A stretch of DNA of 6,414 nucleotides from Oscillospiraceae bacterium (GTDB taxonomy: Bacteria; Bacillota; Clostridia; Oscillospirales; CAG-272): positions 1-6,414 of the forward strand of contig WQSD01000075.1 of assembly GCA_009788105.1 (NCBI GenBank), given 5' to 3'. The translations under genes and the position numbers were made by a program. Positions within the stretch are counted from its first letter, which is position 1; each line of letters begins with the position of its first letter. Shown here one piece after another: positions 5,699 to 6,414 of the stretch. Below the pieces are notes generated by a model, which had not been told where the DNA came from, did not search any database, and saw only the letters and a program-made list of their open reading frames with translations.

Positions 5699-5710
5699 GT
5701 TTTTTTCTGC

Positions 5711-5736
5711 GGGCGGGCATAGAAACCCGCCCCTAC
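5711..5736. repeat. GC-rich hairpin repeat, variant copy
   Basis: GGGCGGG (5711-5717) pairs with CCCGCCC (5726-5732), 8-nt loop CATAGAAA, ending in CCTAC. Same family as 5581-5606 and 5849-5874 but with a different loop. It abuts the right copy of the 64-bp direct repeat. Confidence 0.8.
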
Positions 5737-5796
5737 ATGGTTTTGGTGGTGTTCGTGCGTTTTCGTGTCCTTTCGTGGTAAAACGCCCTTGACCTT
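5733..5796. repeat. 64-bp direct repeat, right copy
   Basis: Matches 4269-4332 in the same orientation at 63 of 64 bases. The two copies start 1,464 bp apart and flank the whole regulator/acetyltransferase gene and its promoter. Confidence 0.92.
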
Positions 5797-5799
5797 CTT

Positions 5800-5835
5800 C
5801 CCCTCTGTGGAGGGGTGGCGTAGGCGGGGTGGTTC
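5800..5835. repeat. Two-hairpin repeat module, right block, forward orientation (degenerate)
   Basis: CCCCTC (5800-5805) pairs with GAGGGG (5810-5815), loop TGTG, then TGGCGTAGGCGGGGTGG. It occupies the same place after the 64-bp repeat as the module at 4336-4384, but the second hairpin is shortened to a few bases. Confidence 0.65.
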
Positions 5836-5848
5836 GGTGGTATATTGC

Positions 5849-5874
5849 GGGCGGGGGCAAGCCCCGCCCCTACG
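5849..5874. repeat. GC-rich hairpin repeat, copy 2 of an exact 26-bp pair
   Basis: Identical to 5581-5606, with stem GGGCGGGG/CCCCGCCC and loop GCAAG. It sits between the forward and inverted modules of the right block; the left block lacks it, which suggests a separate mobile or gained unit. Confidence 0.85.
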
Positions 5875-5898
5875 ATTTAAGATGCAGAGAGGGTGTTG

Positions 5899-6013
5899 TT
5901 CGTTTCACACCTACCCCGTCAGGGGCAAACACCAGCCCCTGCCCCCGGGTCGCAGTCGCTCCCGCGCTGGGATGTGCTATTCGCACAGCGCCCCCTTCCG
6001 CTCGCGAAAGGGG
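5899..6013. repeat. Two-hairpin repeat module, right block, inverted orientation
   Basis: Starts with the 22-bp sequence shared exactly with 4420-4441. Hairpin 2 is CAGGGGC (5920-5926) with GCCCCTG (5935-5941), loop of 8. An extra palindromic insert follows, TGTGC (5973-5977) with GCACA (5983-5987), or GCGCTG with CAGCGC. Hairpin 1 is CCCCTT (5992-5997) with AAGGGG (6008-6013), its interior closed by CG/CG around CTCG. The whole 5483-6070 stretch has no credible gene; open frames here only read repeat DNA. Confidence 0.7.
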
Positions 6014-6077
6014 ATTTACAGAAATGTCTGTTCCATGAGCTAACCAGATAGTCGCAAAATCTTTTTCTTTTTTCCTA

Positions 6078-6116
6078 TTGACCTTTCGCGCAAAATGTAG
6101 TAAAATATGATATAAT
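6078..6116 (+). promoter_or_regulatory. pyrG promoter region with two overlapping -10 candidates
   Basis: -35 TTGACC (6078-6083) is 17 bp from -10 TAAAAT (6101-6106). Ten bases on, TATAAT (6111-6116) is a perfect -10 with an extended TG (6108-6109), but no good -35 at 17 bp. Either could drive pyrG; starts would fall near 6113 or 6123. Confidence 0.75.
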
Positions 6117-6118
6117 GG

Positions 6119-6166
6119 GAGTGTTGAAAAAAAGGGTTTGTGGTCAATCATATATTCAACACACTC
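6119..6166 (+). other. Stem-loop in the pyrG leader
   Basis: GAGTGTTGAA (6119-6128) pairs with TTCA (6155-6158) and ACACTC (6161-6166), leaving a 2-nt AC bulge and a 26-nt loop. It begins at or near the transcription start and ends 14 nt before the ribosome binding site. No T-run follows, so it is not a plain terminator. A 5' protective or regulatory role is possible but unproven. Confidence 0.5.
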
Positions 6167-6180
6167 ATAAGAGAATTTTC

Positions 6181-6186
6181 AAGGAG
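6181..6186 (+). promoter_or_regulatory. Ribosome binding site of pyrG, long spacing
   Basis: AAGGAG is a strong site, but 13 nt separate it from the ATG at 6200, more than the usual 5-9. No in-frame ATG, GTG or TTG lies closer, and the protein start matches the family, so the start stands. Confidence 0.7.
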
Positions 6187-6199
6187 AAAAACAAGCGCA

Positions 6200-6414
6200 A
6201 TGAAGTATATTTTTGTAACTGGCGGAGTGGTTAGCGGATTAGGGAAGGGCATTACGGCGGCATCTCTTGGGCGGCTGTTAAAGGCGCGGGGCAAGAAAGT
6301 AACCCTGCAAAAGTTCGACCCCTATCTAAATATTGACCCAGGGAAAATGAGTCCGTATCAGCATGGAGAGGTGTTCGTCACAGACGACGGCAGCAGTTGT
6401 GACCTTGACGTGGG
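6200..6414 (+). CDS. pyrG: CTP synthase, N-terminal part (cut by window edge)
   Basis: Makes CTP from UTP, ATP and glutamine (or ammonia), the last step of pyrimidine nucleotide synthesis; cytosolic tetramer. The 71 codons present belong to the N-terminal synthetase domain. Visible motifs are KYIFVTGGVVSGLGKGITAA with the P-loop G-LGKG and K16 (E. coli K18), QKFDPYLNIDPG with K38 (E. coli K40), SPYQHGEVFVTDDG, and DLD with D70 matching the Mg-binding D72. The usual glutamate in GAETDLD/GGEVDLD is replaced: here it is GSSCDLD (64-70). The gene is divergent from the regulator/acetyltransferase gene, about 790 bp away, with its own promoter and leader. The family is near certain; the rest, including the glutaminase domain, is beyond the edge. 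Confidence 0.97.
   Translation, partial: MKYIFVTGGVVSGLGKGITAASLGRLLKARGKKVTLQKFDPYLNIDPGKMSPYQHGEVFVTDDGSSCDLDV

Noticed and set aside
5671..5706. Possible intrinsic terminator (TTGCGAC/GTCGCAA stem, later T-run)
   Set aside because: Seven T residues occur at 5700-5706, but 8 nt after the stem, and no + strand gene lies upstream. It is better explained as a repeat module.
5531..5874. CRISPR array, because several palindromic GC-rich repeats lie close together
   Set aside because: The copies vary in length, loop and orientation, spacing is irregular (about 50, 130 and 140 bp), and there are no cas genes.
5499..6151. Open frames of 67-93 codons on both strands before pyrG
   Set aside because: All translate the GC-rich hairpin repeats; no ribosome sites, no domain-like sequence, and the longest runs into the pyrG promoter.
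6117..6166. pyrG CTP-dependent reiterative transcription control as in Bacillus
   Set aside because: The run after the -10 is GGGA, not GGGC, and there is no T-tailed terminator with a C-rich strand in the leader.

Overview
The window looks like chromosome from an uncultured member of the Clostridia (Bacillota). The evidence is strong AGGAG-type ribosome binding sites, lipoproteins with a clear lipobox, a PyrG start typical of Gram-positive bacteria, and dispersed palindromic repeats of a kind familiar from clostridial genomes. No marker gene fixes the taxon more closely.

Left third (1-3392, + strand): a cell-surface export cluster. The 3' part of a secreted, multi-domain metzincin protease (Ig-like / fibronectin III / Ig-like / zinc protease with HExxHxxGxxD) is followed after 21 nt by a lipoprotein gene and then by its tandem paralogue. 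A strong hairpin terminator at 3368-3392 closes the cluster and, being palindromic, also serves the convergent deoD gene. The two lipoproteins are nearly identical at both ends and divergent in the middle.

Middle (3475-5410, - strand): deoD (hexameric purine nucleoside phosphorylase, nucleoside salvage), then about 500 bp of repeat DNA, then a gene fusing an XRE-type DNA-binding domain to a GNAT acetyltransferase domain. The fusion gene has its own promoter with a 14-bp perfect palindrome near the predicted start of transcription. It also has an internal Shine-Dalgarno plus ATG exactly where the acetyltransferase domain begins.

Right part (5411-6414): about 600 bp of repeat-rich intergenic DNA, then the promoter, leader and first 71 codons of pyrG (CTP synthase) on the + strand, cut by the window edge.

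The two non-coding stretches on either side of the regulator/acetyltransferase gene share one architecture: a 64-bp direct repeat, a two-hairpin module, a 22-bp exact repeat, and an inverted two-hairpin module. Stem sequences differ between copies while pairing is kept. This block organisation, and the fused gene with its nested start and palindromic operator candidate, are the most interesting things here. The metabolic genes (deoD, pyrG) look ordinary.
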